Source: an uncultured Oscillospiraceae bacterium (GTDB lineage: Bacteria > Bacillota > Clostridia > Oscillospirales > Acutalibacteraceae). From it: a DNA stretch of 15,417 nucleotides. The position numbers and the translations under genes are program-made. Under the pieces are notes generated by a model, which was not told the origin of the DNA, ran no database searches, and was given only the letters and a program-made list of their open reading frames with translations. The stretch covers positions 1-15,417 of the forward strand of contig USIA01000030.1 in the NCBI GenBank assembly GCA_900554535.1. The letters are read 5' to 3'. Positions 1-7,531 of this stretch are shown here, one piece after another; the first letter of the stretch is position 1; the number at the start of each line of letters is the position of its first letter.

Positions 1-512
1 AAGCGGCGGCAGCCATTCATCCGCACAATGTCAAGCGCGTGGTGCGCGCCATCGAAATTTTCGAGACGACTGGTAAAACCCCCACGCAAGCCGCGCGAGA
101 TGCTTGCCGGGAAGAACCGCCCTATGACCCCTGCTTTCTGTGCCTTGGCTTTCAGGATCGTGCGGCGCTGTATGAGCGGATCGACCAGCGCGTCGACCAG
201 ATGCTGGCGGAGGGACTTGAACAAGAGGCAAGGACTGTTTTTGCTGTCACGCGCAGCGAGACCGCACGTCAGGCGATCGGCTATAAAGAACTTTTGCCTT
301 ATTTGCGTGGGGAAGAGACATTGGCTCAGGCCGCCGATGCGATCAAACGTGCCACGCGCCATTATGCCAAGCGGCAGCTTACCTGGTTTCGCCGCGAAAA
401 GGACGCGCAGTGGCTTTTGGTGGATACCTTTGCCACACCTGACGCGCTGCTGGAGGAAGCCCTGCAGCGCGTACGAATGAAGAAATGGAGTGGAAGCTTC
501 CTATGCACATGA
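1..512 (+). CDS. miaA: tRNA dimethylallyltransferase MiaA, C-terminal part (5' end outside window)
   Basis: MiaA transfers a dimethylallyl group to N6 of A37 in tRNAs that read UNN codons. Only about 169 C-terminal residues are here; codons run in frame from base 3 and the start lies upstream. Two family landmarks are visible. One is IHPNDxKR-like text (IHPHNVKRVVRAIEIFETTG) near the beginning. The other is the late RHYAKRQLTWFRR segment with the downstream tryptophan typical of the MiaA C-terminus. GYKELLPYL in the middle is also characteristic. The stop at 510-512 lies inside the next gene, so the two genes overlap and are probably co-transcribed and translationally coupled. In many Clostridia miaA follows mutL/mutS and sometimes hfq, but that side is not in the window. 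The identification is secure; the missing N-terminal P-loop half cannot be checked. Confidence 0.95.
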   Translation, partial: AAAAIHPHNVKRVVRAIEIFETTGKTPTQAARDACREEPPYDPCFLCLGFQDRAALYERIDQRVDQMLAEGLEQEARTVFAVTRSETARQAIGYKELLPYLRGEETLAQAADAIKRATRHYAKRQLTWFRREKDAQWLLVDTFATPDALLEEALQRVRMKKWSGSFLCT

Positions 513-1792
513 ACAGCGTTTGGCCCAAACGGATTGCATCCCTGGTGGTAGCGTTCCTGCTGCTGTTTTTTATCGGCTATCAAATTTATAACGCCAACTT
601 CACCAAGCAGAAGACAGAAACTGCGCTTTATAAAACAGCGCAGGAAAAACTGCAAGTCACAGGGTATGCCGTGCGTGATGAACAATATCTGACGAGTGAC
701 ACTGGCGGTGTTTTGGAATACACTGTACCGGATGGAGGCAAAGTCAATAAAGACGGCGTGGTGGCGCAGGCGTATCAAAGCGTGGCGGACGCAAGTGTCC
801 TGCATAAAAAGGAAGCGCTGGAACAGGAGCTGAAAGCCTTACAAGATGTTTCCGGGCAGGGCGAGGCGCTTTCTGTCAGTGCAGAGAATATCGACTCCTT
901 GCTCAATGACCAGTTGGTGCAACTTTTGCAAACCTCGAGCCAGCCGGGCGCCGATATTTCCAACGACCGGCTCGCACTATTGAAACTACTGAATGAAAAG
1001 CAGCTCTCCAGCGGTACGGTTCAGGATTTTTCCAAACGCATTAGCGATTTGCAGTCGCAGATTTCTCAGCTTTCCAGCCAGGGAAACGGAGAGAGTTTGG
1101 GAGCGGTCAAGACGCCTGCTGCGGGCTATTTTTCCAGCAAAACGGATGGCTATGAAAAGACCTTTTCTTATGATGAGGTCAAGGAGCTGTATCCGGAGGA
1201 CTTGAAAAAAATCGGCCAGCCAGCAACAGTGCCAAGCAACGTGGTTGGCCGCATCTGCTCCAAATTTAACTGGTACTTTGTCTGCACGGTCGACAAGGAC
1301 CACGCCGGCCAGTTTAAGCCGGAGACCAATGTGACCATTCAGTTTCCTTTTGCCAGCAATCAATCGGTGCAGGCGGAGGTAGTCCGCGTCAACCAACGGT
1401 CTGCAGATCAGGATGCAGTGGTCATTTTGGAGTCTTCAGCAATGGATAGTTCTCTGATTAATATTCGCAAGGAAACAGCAGAAATCACCTTGCAGACCTA
1501 TGAAGGCATTCAGGTCAGCCAGAGTGCCGTCCATTTTGAAACTGTAAGCCGCGAGGTCCAACAGAAAGACGGCACCAAGAAAACCGAATCCAAATCGGTC
1601 GAAGGCGTGTTCGTCACCTACGGCAGCGAGATTCAGTTTAAGCAGATCGTCCCGCTTTACAGCGATGGCACTTACGTTTATTGCGATCCAGCTCCAGACA
1701 AAGATACCCTGATGACAGACGACACCATCAAGCTTTACGATGAAGTGGTTATAGAAGGGAAGGATCTATACGATGGAAAAGTCATTGAATGA
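503..1792 (+). CDS. HlyD-like membrane-anchored adaptor protein
   Basis: This 429-residue protein has a short basic N-terminus and one transmembrane helix at about residues 11-29 (IASLVVAFLLLFFIGYQIY). A barrel-sandwich (lipoyl-like) half follows at about 53-92, then helical, coiled-coil-prone text at about 95-195 and a beta-rich C-terminal half. It ends in a conserved-looking YDEVVIEGKDLYDGKVIE tail. This is the layout of HlyD/membrane-fusion proteins, which normally link an inner-membrane transporter to other envelope parts. No transporter gene is adjacent. I chose ATG 503 because GGAG at 488-491 lies upstream of it; ATG 485 (6 residues longer, weaker ribosome site) and ATG 509 are alternatives. 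It overlaps both miaA and the PLP-protein gene, so it belongs to this operon. Its substrate and partner are unknown; a structural or envelope role near the division genes is only inference. Confidence 0.8.
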   Translation: MHMNSVWPKRIASLVVAFLLLFFIGYQIYNANFTKQKTETALYKTAQEKLQVTGYAVRDEQYLTSDTGGVLEYTVPDGGKVNKDGVVAQAYQSVADASVLHKKEALEQELKALQDVSGQGEALSVSAENIDSLLNDQLVQLLQTSSQPGADISNDRLALLKLLNEKQLSSGTVQDFSKRISDLQSQISQLSSQGNGESLGAVKTPAAGYFSSKTDGYEKTFSYDEVKELYPEDLKKIGQPATVPSNVVGRICSKFNWYFVCTVDKDHAGQFKPETNVTIQFPFASNQSVQAEVVRVNQRSADQDAVVILESSAMDSSLINIRKETAEITLQTYEGIQVSQSAVHFETVSREVQQKDGTKKTESKSVEGVFVTYGSEIQFKQIVPLYSDGTYVYCDPAPDKDTLMTDDTIKLYDEVVIEGKDLYDGKVIE

Positions 1793-2516
1793 GGAAGCGC
1801 TCGCCGCGCGCTTTCGCGACGTGGAAGAAAATCTGAAAGTCATTGAGGAGAATATCGCCGCAGCTGCCAAACGCAGCGGCCGCAAACGCAGCGACATCAC
1901 GCTGCTGGCCGCAACCAAAACTGTTCCGGTAGAAGTCATCAATCACGGCATTGAGGCCGGTATCCGCTGCATTGGCGAAAACCGCGTACAGGAATTGATG
2001 GATAAATACGACGATTATCGCAAGGATTTGGCCGACGTGCAGTTTATTGGCCATTTACAGACCAATAAGGTCAAATATCTGATGAACCGCGTCAGCATGA
2101 TCCAGAGTGTGGACAGCGAAAAGCTGGCAGCCGAGGTTTCCCGCCAGGCGGTCAAGCACGGCGTGGAAATGAATATTCTGATCGAGGTCAACATTGGCCG
2201 GGAAGAGAATAAGTCCGGCGTGTTGCCCGAAAAATTGGAAGAATTGCTCGCCGCCGTGGCGCCAATGCCGGGAATTCATGTGCAGGGGTTGATGGCGATC
2301 CCGCCGGCACATGCGTCAGAAAATGAAAGTTTTGTGTATTTTTCGCAAATGCACGATTATTTTGTTGACATCGGGAGCAAAAACACAGATAATAATATCA
2401 GTATGCGTTTTTTGTCGATGGGGATGTCCGCTGACTACCCACTGGCAATTGAGGCAGGCGCCAATATGGTGCGTGTTGGCTCGGCTCTATTTGGGCCGCG
2501 CGATTACAGCAAATAA
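1773..2516 (+). CDS. yggS: YggS/YlmE-family pyridoxal phosphate homeostasis protein
   Basis: This 247-residue single-domain alanine-racemase-like TIM barrel binds PLP and helps keep vitamin B6 and amino-acid pools balanced; no catalytic reaction is firmly established for the family. The PLP lysine is K49 in LLAATKT. Other family marks are IGENRVQE (68-75), FIGHLQTNK (91-99), the SMGMSADYPLAIEAGA segment and the final VRVGSALFG phosphate-binding loop. Length matches the family (about 230-250). The start ATG 1773 has GGAAGG-like text just upstream and overlaps the end of the HlyD-like gene by 20 bases. In Bacillus the orthologue ylmE sits directly before sepF (ylmF), as here. The 3' third is noticeably richer in A+T than its neighbours and contains a consensus-like promoter for the genes downstream (see 2365-2393). 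Confidence 0.95.
   Translation: MEKSLNEEALAARFRDVEENLKVIEENIAAAAKRSGRKRSDITLLAATKTVPVEVINHGIEAGIRCIGENRVQELMDKYDDYRKDLADVQFIGHLQTNKVKYLMNRVSMIQSVDSEKLAAEVSRQAVKHGVEMNILIEVNIGREENKSGVLPEKLEELLAAVAPMPGIHVQGLMAIPPAHASENESFVYFSQMHDYFVDIGSKNTDNNISMRFLSMGMSADYPLAIEAGANMVRVGSALFGPRDYSK
2365..2393 (+). promoter_or_regulatory. Predicted sigma-A promoter inside yggS, reading into sepF
   Basis: A perfect -35 TTGACA (2365-2370) is followed by a 17-base spacer and a -10 GATAAT (2388-2393, 5 of 6 matches). The expected start near 2400 would give a leader of about 140 bases before sepF. It lies within yggS coding sequence in an unusually A+T-rich patch. It would let sepF-ylmH-divIVA be expressed apart from the upstream genes. 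Predicted from consensus only. Confidence 0.55.
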
Positions 2517-2526
2517 CATTCTGCCT

Positions 2527-2532
2527 AGGAGG
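2527..2532 (+). promoter_or_regulatory. Strong ribosome binding site of sepF
   Basis: A full AGGAGG lies 8 bases before ATG 2541. It decides the sepF start, because the in-frame TTG at 2535 would be only 2 bases from this site. Confidence 0.85.
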
Positions 2533-2540
2533 TTTTGAAT

Positions 2541-3032
2541 ATGTCTGGTTTGATGCAGAAATTTAAAGATCTGTGGAACCCGCCGGAAGAAGAATACGGC
2601 GATTATGACTATGAAGAGGAGGCGGCACAACCTGAGGAATCCCCGGCGCCGCGCGCTGCGCGCGAGAGCCGCCCGGAGCCTGCACCTCGCCGTGAATCCC
2701 CAGCTAGCCGTCGCGGACAAGAAAATAAGGTAGTCAATATCAATGCTACAGCTCAGCTTCAGGTTGTCCTCTTCAAGCCGGAGCAGTTCGGCGAGGAGGT
2801 TTCTACAATTGCCGATGAACTCCTGCACACCAACACAGTTGTTCTGAACCTCGAAGATACCGCGAAAGACGTTGCACGTCGCATTATTGATTTTTTAAGC
2901 GGTGTGGCCTATGCAAATGGCGGCAAGTTTAAACGCGTTGCCACTAACACGTTCATTATCACGCCCTATAATGTGGATCTGATGGGCGACGATGTAATGG
3001 GCGAGTTGGAAAATAACGGCGTCTATCTTTGA
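2541..3032 (+). CDS. sepF: Cell division protein SepF
   Basis: SepF anchors FtsZ filaments to the membrane and assembles into rings that shape the septum. The 163-residue protein has the standard three parts. An N-terminal amphipathic membrane-targeting helix (MSGLMQKFKDLWNP, residues 1-14) comes first. An acidic then Pro/Arg/Glu-rich disordered linker follows at about 15-62. The folded DUF552 domain at about 63-150 contains VVLNLEDTAKDVARRIIDFLSG and FIITPYNV. The start is fixed by AGGAGG at 2527-2532. The gene is separated by 24 bases from yggS, and its TGA overlaps the ATG of ylmH by one base (TGATG), which suggests translational reinitiation. The ylmG (YggT-type membrane protein) gene that lies between sepF and ylmH in Bacillus is absent. 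An internal promoter in yggS may drive it. Confidence 0.96.
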   Translation: MSGLMQKFKDLWNPPEEEYGDYDYEEEAAQPEESPAPRAARESRPEPAPRRESPASRRGQENKVVNINATAQLQVVLFKPEQFGEEVSTIADELLHTNTVVLNLEDTAKDVARRIIDFLSGVAYANGGKFKRVATNTFIITPYNVDLMGDDVMGELENNGVYL

Positions 3033-3790
3033 TGGATCGTTCCCAGGAGCAGGACACGATCCTGCAAGCGCGTGTTGAGGAGGCAGTCCGTCAAAGCGTG
3101 CGCACCAGCACGCCGCATTTTATCGGCTTTCTGGATGCGCGGCAGGCGCAGGTTGCCGAACAGGCTGCTCAGCAGGCTGGCTGCCGCAACTATTTGCTGT
3201 GGGGTGGTCATCCGGAAGCGGAACGCGTCTTTTTTGGCGCATTCCCGGACTGGCAGGAGCCGGATGTGGCGGATTTTCCGATTTGTGGCGCAACAGCCCA
3301 TTATCGGGCCTGCGATGTGCTTACACACCGGGATTTTTTGGGTGCTTTTCTCGCGACCGGCATTTCGCGCGAGGTGCTGGGCGATTTTCTTTTGGAGGCG
3401 GGACGCTGCGTATTTTATTTCCGGCGTGAAGTGGCGGAATTCCTCTTTGCCCAAATTGCAAAAATTGGGAGAATCGGTGTCAAGCTGTCTCATACAGTCG
3501 AGAAACCGTTGCCCCAGATGCACCATTTCCAGCCGCTGGAAGCGGTGATTGCAGCGCCAAGGTTGGATTGTGTGACAGCGGCATGTACGGGTCTCAGCCG
3601 AAAAAAGGCAGCAGACCTGATTGCTGCGGATGCTGTGCAGGTGGATCACCAATCCGTGCATGCATGTGCATATACTATTAAAGAAGGCGCGCTCCTTTCC
3701 ATTCGGGGAAAAGGACGATTCGTGATCGATTCCGTCAGCCAGCCCACCAAAAAAGGCCGGCTGCGCCTGATGGGCCGTAAATTCATTTGA
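3032..3790 (+). CDS. ylmH: YlmH-family S4-domain RNA-binding protein
   Basis: This 252-residue protein matches YlmH in length and domain order. An N-terminal RNA-binding-like region (about 1-80) and a central region (about 85-165) precede a C-terminal S4 domain at about 176-235 (RLDCVTAACTGLSRKKAADLI). The S4 fold binds structured RNA. In Bacillus subtilis YlmH has been linked to ribosome-associated quality control of stalled large-subunit complexes, and mutants in streptococci show division defects. The role here is inferred from family membership. The start ATG 3032 shares its A with the sepF stop and has no good ribosome site of its own, so it likely depends on coupling to sepF. A TTG two codons-worth of overlap upstream (3029) is an unlikely alternative. 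divIVA follows after 17 bases. Confidence 0.93.
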   Translation: MDRSQEQDTILQARVEEAVRQSVRTSTPHFIGFLDARQAQVAEQAAQQAGCRNYLLWGGHPEAERVFFGAFPDWQEPDVADFPICGATAHYRACDVLTHRDFLGAFLATGISREVLGDFLLEAGRCVFYFRREVAEFLFAQIAKIGRIGVKLSHTVEKPLPQMHHFQPLEAVIAAPRLDCVTAACTGLSRKKAADLIAADAVQVDHQSVHACAYTIKEGALLSIRGKGRFVIDSVSQPTKKGRLRLMGRKFI

Positions 3791-3794
3791 AATC

Positions 3795-3800
3795 GGAGGG
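3795..3800 (+). promoter_or_regulatory. Ribosome binding site of divIVA
   Basis: GGAGGG lies 7 bases before ATG 3808. It supports 3808 over the in-frame TTG at 3787, which would place this site inside the coding sequence. Confidence 0.8.
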
Positions 3801-3807
3801 TAATCGG

Positions 3808-4593
3808 ATGCTGTCACTGAATGATATTAAAAACCAAAAATTCCGCAAAGCTGGATTTCGAGGCGGATATATGGAAGAGGATGTCAACGATTTTTTGGAT
3901 GAAGTGGAGTCATCCTATGCGGCGCTGATCCAAAAGACAGCGGAGCAACGCGACGAGGTGGAGCGCGAGAAGGCGCAGGTACGTAGCCTCCAGGAAAAGC
4001 TCGATGCCCTTGATAGTCAGGTCGAGCAATACCGCAAGGAAGAGGACGACATCAAGTCTGCTCTGGTCAGCGCACAGAAGATGCGGGATGCTTCCATCCG
4101 CGAGGCACGCCACCAGGCGGAGGCAATTATCAACGACGCGAAGCGGAAAGCAAGCGAGATCGTCTCCGGCGCGAGCAGGCAGATTGGTGACGAACAGCAG
4201 AAGCTTGACAATCTGAAGCAGGAGGTGTCGGATTTCCGCTCCTCTTTACTTGACCTGTATAAAAAGCACTTGACGCTGATAAACGCCTTGCCGCGCGTAG
4301 ACAAAAAGACAGAGCCCGCCCCAGAATCGGAAACATCCGCAGCAACCCGGACGGAAGAGGAGGCCCCAACCCCAGCCGTGGTGCTGGATGATGCACCGGA
4401 GTCTACAGCCGATATACCTGCCCAACCCGTTCCTTCGGCGGAACCAAAACAGCCGGAGCCTGTTTCCTTTGCGCCGATGCCCAAGGAGCCTGCGGCTGCA
4501 GTGGCGCGTCCGGCGCCGGAGCCGGTGCAGTTTGGCGATGAATATGACCTGGAAGATGACGATGTTGCAGACATTTTCGACAGGAAAAAGTAA
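3808..4593 (+). CDS. divIVA: Cell division/polarity protein DivIVA
   Basis: DivIVA senses negatively curved membrane at septa and poles and recruits partner proteins. The 261-residue product starts with the conserved membrane-binding domain. F17 and R18 in AGFRGGYMEEDVNDFLDEV correspond to the lipid-inserting Phe-Arg pair of the Bacillus protein. A long coiled coil covers about residues 28-160. The remaining 100 residues are a Pro/Ala/Glu-rich, probably disordered tail that ends in an acidic patch (DLEDDDVADIFDRKK). The tail is longer than in Bacillus DivIVA (164 aa) and could be a docking site, which is inference. The start is chosen from GGAGGG at 3795-3800 and the family-typical first residues (L-x-L-x-D-I). 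It follows ylmH closely in the usual Firmicutes order. Confidence 0.95.
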   Translation: MLSLNDIKNQKFRKAGFRGGYMEEDVNDFLDEVESSYAALIQKTAEQRDEVEREKAQVRSLQEKLDALDSQVEQYRKEEDDIKSALVSAQKMRDASIREARHQAEAIINDAKRKASEIVSGASRQIGDEQQKLDNLKQEVSDFRSSLLDLYKKHLTLINALPRVDKKTEPAPESETSAATRTEEEAPTPAVVLDDAPESTADIPAQPVPSAEPKQPEPVSFAPMPKEPAAAVARPAPEPVQFGDEYDLEDDDVADIFDRKK

Positions 4594-4602
4594 AAAGAGC
4601 GG

Positions 4603-4631
4603 TTGCGGTTCGCTAAAATAGATTGTATAAA
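4603..4631 (+). promoter_or_regulatory. Possible promoter for ileS
   Basis: TTGCGG (4603-4608, 3 of 6 matches) and TATAAA (4626-4631, 5 of 6) are separated by 17 bases in the short gap before ileS. The spacing is ideal but the -35 is weak. It would give a leader of about 43 bases, too short for a T-box. Prediction only. Confidence 0.35.
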
Positions 4632-4632
4632 G

Positions 4633-4653
4633 CAGTCTGATTTTGAAAGACTG
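4633..4653 (+). repeat. Short inverted repeat in the ileS leader
   Basis: CAGTCT and AGACTG form a perfect 6-base-pair stem around a 9-base loop, just upstream of the ileS ribosome site (AAGGAG at 4664-4669). There is no run of T after it, so it is not a terminator. It may be incidental or may shape the leader. Confidence 0.35.
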
Positions 4654-4680
4654 GGAAAGCTTGAAGGAGAGAAGACGCTG

Positions 4681-7476
4681 ATGGATTATAAAAGCACTTT
4701 AAATTTGCCAAAGACCGATTTTCCCATGCAGGCACATTTGCCGCAGCGGGAGCCCGAAGCTTTTGCAGCATGGGAAAAAGAGGATCTTTATGGGAAACTG
4801 ATGCAGAAAAACGAGGGCAAACCGGTCTTTGTTCTGCATGACGGCCCGCCGTATGCAAACGGCGACATTCATCTGGGAACGGCCCTGAATAAAGTGCTCA
4901 AAGACATCATTGTCCGCTCCAAGAACATGGCAGGATTTAAAGCGCCTTATGTGCCCGGATGGGACACGCATGGCTTGCCCACAGAACTCAAGGCCCGCAA
5001 AAAGGCCGGCGTCAAAAACGGCGCTGCGATTTCTATCCCGGAGTTGCGCCAGCTTTGCCGCGAGTTCGTGATGACCTATATCGACGGCCAGCGCAATGAA
5101 TTCAAGCGCCTGGGTGGTATCGGCGACTGGAGCCATCCGTATATCACGTTGACGCACGACTATGAGGCAAAGCAGATTGAGATTTTTGCCGATATGTGTG
5201 AAAAAGGCTTGATCTATCGCGGATTAAAGCCGGTTTACTGGTGCCCAGACTGCGAGACAGCGCTTGCAGAGGCGGAGATTGAATATGCGGAGGATCCCTG
5301 TGATTCTATCTATGTCAAATTCCGCGTCACAGACGATAAAGGCGGCTTCTTTACGTCCAAAGGCGCGGATCTTGCGCACACTTATTTCGTGATCTGGACC
5401 ACGACGACCTGGACGCTGCCCGCCAACGTGGCGATCTGCCTTGGCCCGAACTTTGAGTATTCTCTGATCCACTGTGGCGGGGAATATTATATTATGGCGT
5501 CGGCCCTGTATGAATCCGCTATGCAGGCTGCCGGACTGACGGATTATGAAGTCATCGCTCAGTTCCAGGGCAAGGATTGTGAATATATGAAGACCCAGCA
5601 CCCATTCCTGGATCGCGAATCGCTCGTGATTGTCGGCAACCACGTAACGCTTGAAAGCGGCACTGGCTGCGTGCATACGGCGCCTGGCCACGGCGTGGAC
5701 GACTACAATGTCTGCCACAATCAATACCCAGAGCTGCCGATCCTGGTGCCGGTGGATGCGCATGGCCGCATGACCGAGGAGGCAGGTCCCCTGTGCGCGG
5801 GTATGACCACGGCGCAGGCGAATCAGGCCATTGCCGCAAACCTGGTTGAAACAGGCGCGATGTTTGCTCAACAGCATATTGTCCACCAGTATCCGCACTG
5901 CTGGCGCTGCAAGAAGCCGATTCTCTTCCGCGCGACGGAGCAGTGGTTCTGCTCGGTGGATTCCATCAAGGACCAGGCGGTTGAAGCGATCAACACCGTG
6001 CAGTGGATTCCCGGCTGGGGCAAGGACCGCATCACCTCTATGGTGCGAGAGCGCAACGACTGGTGTATTTCCCGCCAGCGCCGTTGGGGTGTCCCGATCC
6101 CGATTTTCTATTGCAAGGACTGCGGCGAACCTTTGATGAGCAAGGAAGCCATGCTGCTGGTGTCGAAGCTCTTTGCTGAAAAGGGCAGCGATGCGTGGTA
6201 TACCACCGATGCGAAAGATATTTTGCCGGCGGACATGGTCTGCCCGAAGTGCGGCGGTCATTCCTTCACCAAAGAGCAGGACATCATGGACGTGTGGTTT
6301 GACTCCGGCGTCTCGCATGCGGCGGTTGCGGATCAGCGTCCGGAATTGCATTGGCCAGCGGACCTTTATCTGGAGGGAGCGGACCAGTACCGTGGATGGT
6401 TCCAGTCAAGCCTGTTGACGAGCGTCGCCTGGCGCGGCAAGGCGCCTTATAAGGCAGTCTGTACGCACGGCTGGGTCATCGACGACGAAGGCCGCAAGAT
6501 GAGCAAGTCCCTGGGCAACGGCATTGATCCGCAGACCATTGTCGATCAGTACGGTGCGGATATTCTGCGTTTGTGGGTAGCTTCTTCGGATTACCATTCG
6601 GATGTGCATATTTCTAAGAATCTGCTCAAGCAGCTTTCCGATGCCTACCGGAAAATCCGCAATACGGCGCGGTTTATGCTGGGCAATCTGCATGACTTTG
6701 ATCCGGACACGGATGCGCTGCCACTTTCAAAATTGCAGCAGATCGACCTGTGGGCCCTGCATCAGTTTGATATGCTGATCGATAAGGTGGAGGAAAGCTA
6801 CCGCACATATGAATTCCACAATGCCTATCATGCGATTCACAACTTCTGCGTGGTGGATATGAGCAACTTCTATCTGGATGTTGCAAAGGACCGGCTGTAC
6901 ACGGAAAAAGCGGACAGCCAGACACGCCGTGCCGCACAGACGGTTATGTTCCACATTTTGAGCGGCATGACCCGCTTGGTGGCGCCGATCCTGGCCTATA
7001 CCAGCGACGAGATCTGGAAGGCCATGCGCCACAGCAAAGACGAGGATGCACGGGCTGTTGTGCTCAACGAATTCCCGCAGAAATCCGGCGTGGATGCGGA
7101 CGATGCCTTTGTCGCTCGCTGGGACCGCATTCATGCAATTCGCGATGACGTGAAAAAGGCGCTGGAAAAAGCACGCAAGCAGAAGGTGATTGGCTCTTCG
7201 CTTGATGCACAGGTTACGCTGTACTGTGCGGACGAGCTGTATGATTTTGCCAAAAGTGTGGAAAAAGAGTTGCTGCCCACGCTGATCGTTTCTGCGGTTG
7301 TCATTGAAAAAGACGGCACTGGCGAATTTACGGAGGTGGAACTGCCCGGCTTCTCCGTCACGGTTTCCCATGCTGAAGGTAAGAAGTGCGCTCGTTGCTG
7401 GATGTATAGCAACACAGTCGGCGGTGATCCGGACCATCCGGATTTGTGCGAACGCTGCGCGCATGTGCTTCAATAA
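4681..7476 (+). CDS. ileS: Isoleucyl-tRNA synthetase
   Basis: This 931-residue class I synthetase charges tRNA-Ile in the cytoplasm and edits mischarged valine. The catalytic signature HLGT is at 64-67 (the HIGH position; the last His is Thr here) after HDGPPYANGD, and KMSKS is at 606-610. The CP1 editing domain is shown by TTTWTLPAN and by GTGCVHTAPGHGVDDY at about 327-342. Cysteine pairs at 188/191, 478/481 and 521/524 look metal-binding. The C-terminal zinc finger has C903/C906 and C923/C926, which points to the common bacterial type 1 enzyme rather than the eukaryote-like, mupirocin-resistant type 2. ATG 4681 is chosen because MDYKSTLNLPKTDFPM matches the family N-terminus and AAGGAG (4664-4669) precedes it. 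The frame is open back to TTG 4603, but that extension is not family-like. It sits 87 bases after divIVA. Confidence 0.97.
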   Translation: MDYKSTLNLPKTDFPMQAHLPQREPEAFAAWEKEDLYGKLMQKNEGKPVFVLHDGPPYANGDIHLGTALNKVLKDIIVRSKNMAGFKAPYVPGWDTHGLPTELKARKKAGVKNGAAISIPELRQLCREFVMTYIDGQRNEFKRLGGIGDWSHPYITLTHDYEAKQIEIFADMCEKGLIYRGLKPVYWCPDCETALAEAEIEYAEDPCDSIYVKFRVTDDKGGFFTSKGADLAHTYFVIWTTTTWTLPANVAICLGPNFEYSLIHCGGEYYIMASALYESAMQAAGLTDYEVIAQFQGKDCEYMKTQHPFLDRESLVIVGNHVTLESGTGCVHTAPGHGVDDYNVCHNQYPELPILVPVDAHGRMTEEAGPLCAGMTTAQANQAIAANLVETGAMFAQQHIVHQYPHCWRCKKPILFRATEQWFCSVDSIKDQAVEAINTVQWIPGWGKDRITSMVRERNDWCISRQRRWGVPIPIFYCKDCGEPLMSKEAMLLVSKLFAEKGSDAWYTTDAKDILPADMVCPKCGGHSFTKEQDIMDVWFDSGVSHAAVADQRPELHWPADLYLEGADQYRGWFQSSLLTSVAWRGKAPYKAVCTHGWVIDDEGRKMSKSLGNGIDPQTIVDQYGADILRLWVASSDYHSDVHISKNLLKQLSDAYRKIRNTARFMLGNLHDFDPDTDALPLSKLQQIDLWALHQFDMLIDKVEESYRTYEFHNAYHAIHNFCVVDMSNFYLDVAKDRLYTEKADSQTRRAAQTVMFHILSGMTRLVAPILAYTSDEIWKAMRHSKDEDARAVVLNEFPQKSGVDADDAFVARWDRIHAIRDDVKKALEKARKQKVIGSSLDAQVTLYCADELYDFAKSVEKELLPTLIVSAVVIEKDGTGEFTEVELPGFSVTVSHAEGKKCARCWMYSNTVGGDPDHPDLCERCAHVLQ

Positions 7477-7482
7477 AATTAA

Positions 7483-7514
7483 AAAACGGGGCGGGAGACC
7501 GCTCCGTTTTGCTG
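7483..7514 (+). terminator. Hairpin terminator between ileS and lspA
   Basis: A 12-base-pair stem (7483-7494 with 7499-7510, one G-T pair) closes on a GAGA tetraloop. The right arm ends in TTTT, followed by a T-containing stretch. It starts 6 bases after the ileS stop and ends about 20 bases before lspA. It probably reduces, rather than abolishes, read-through, since no clear promoter for lspA is seen after it. Confidence 0.8.
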
Positions 7515-7531
7515 TTTGAAGGAGAAAAAGT

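Noticed and set aside
4603..4680. N-terminal extension of ileS from TTG 4603
   Set aside because: The extension is not family-like, while ATG 4681 gives the typical IleS N-terminus with an AAGGAG site.
5224..6351. Long open frame on the reverse strand inside ileS
   Set aside because: It lies wholly opposite conserved ileS coding sequence, has no ribosome site and its composition (rich in Arg, His, Ala) is typical of an antisense shadow.
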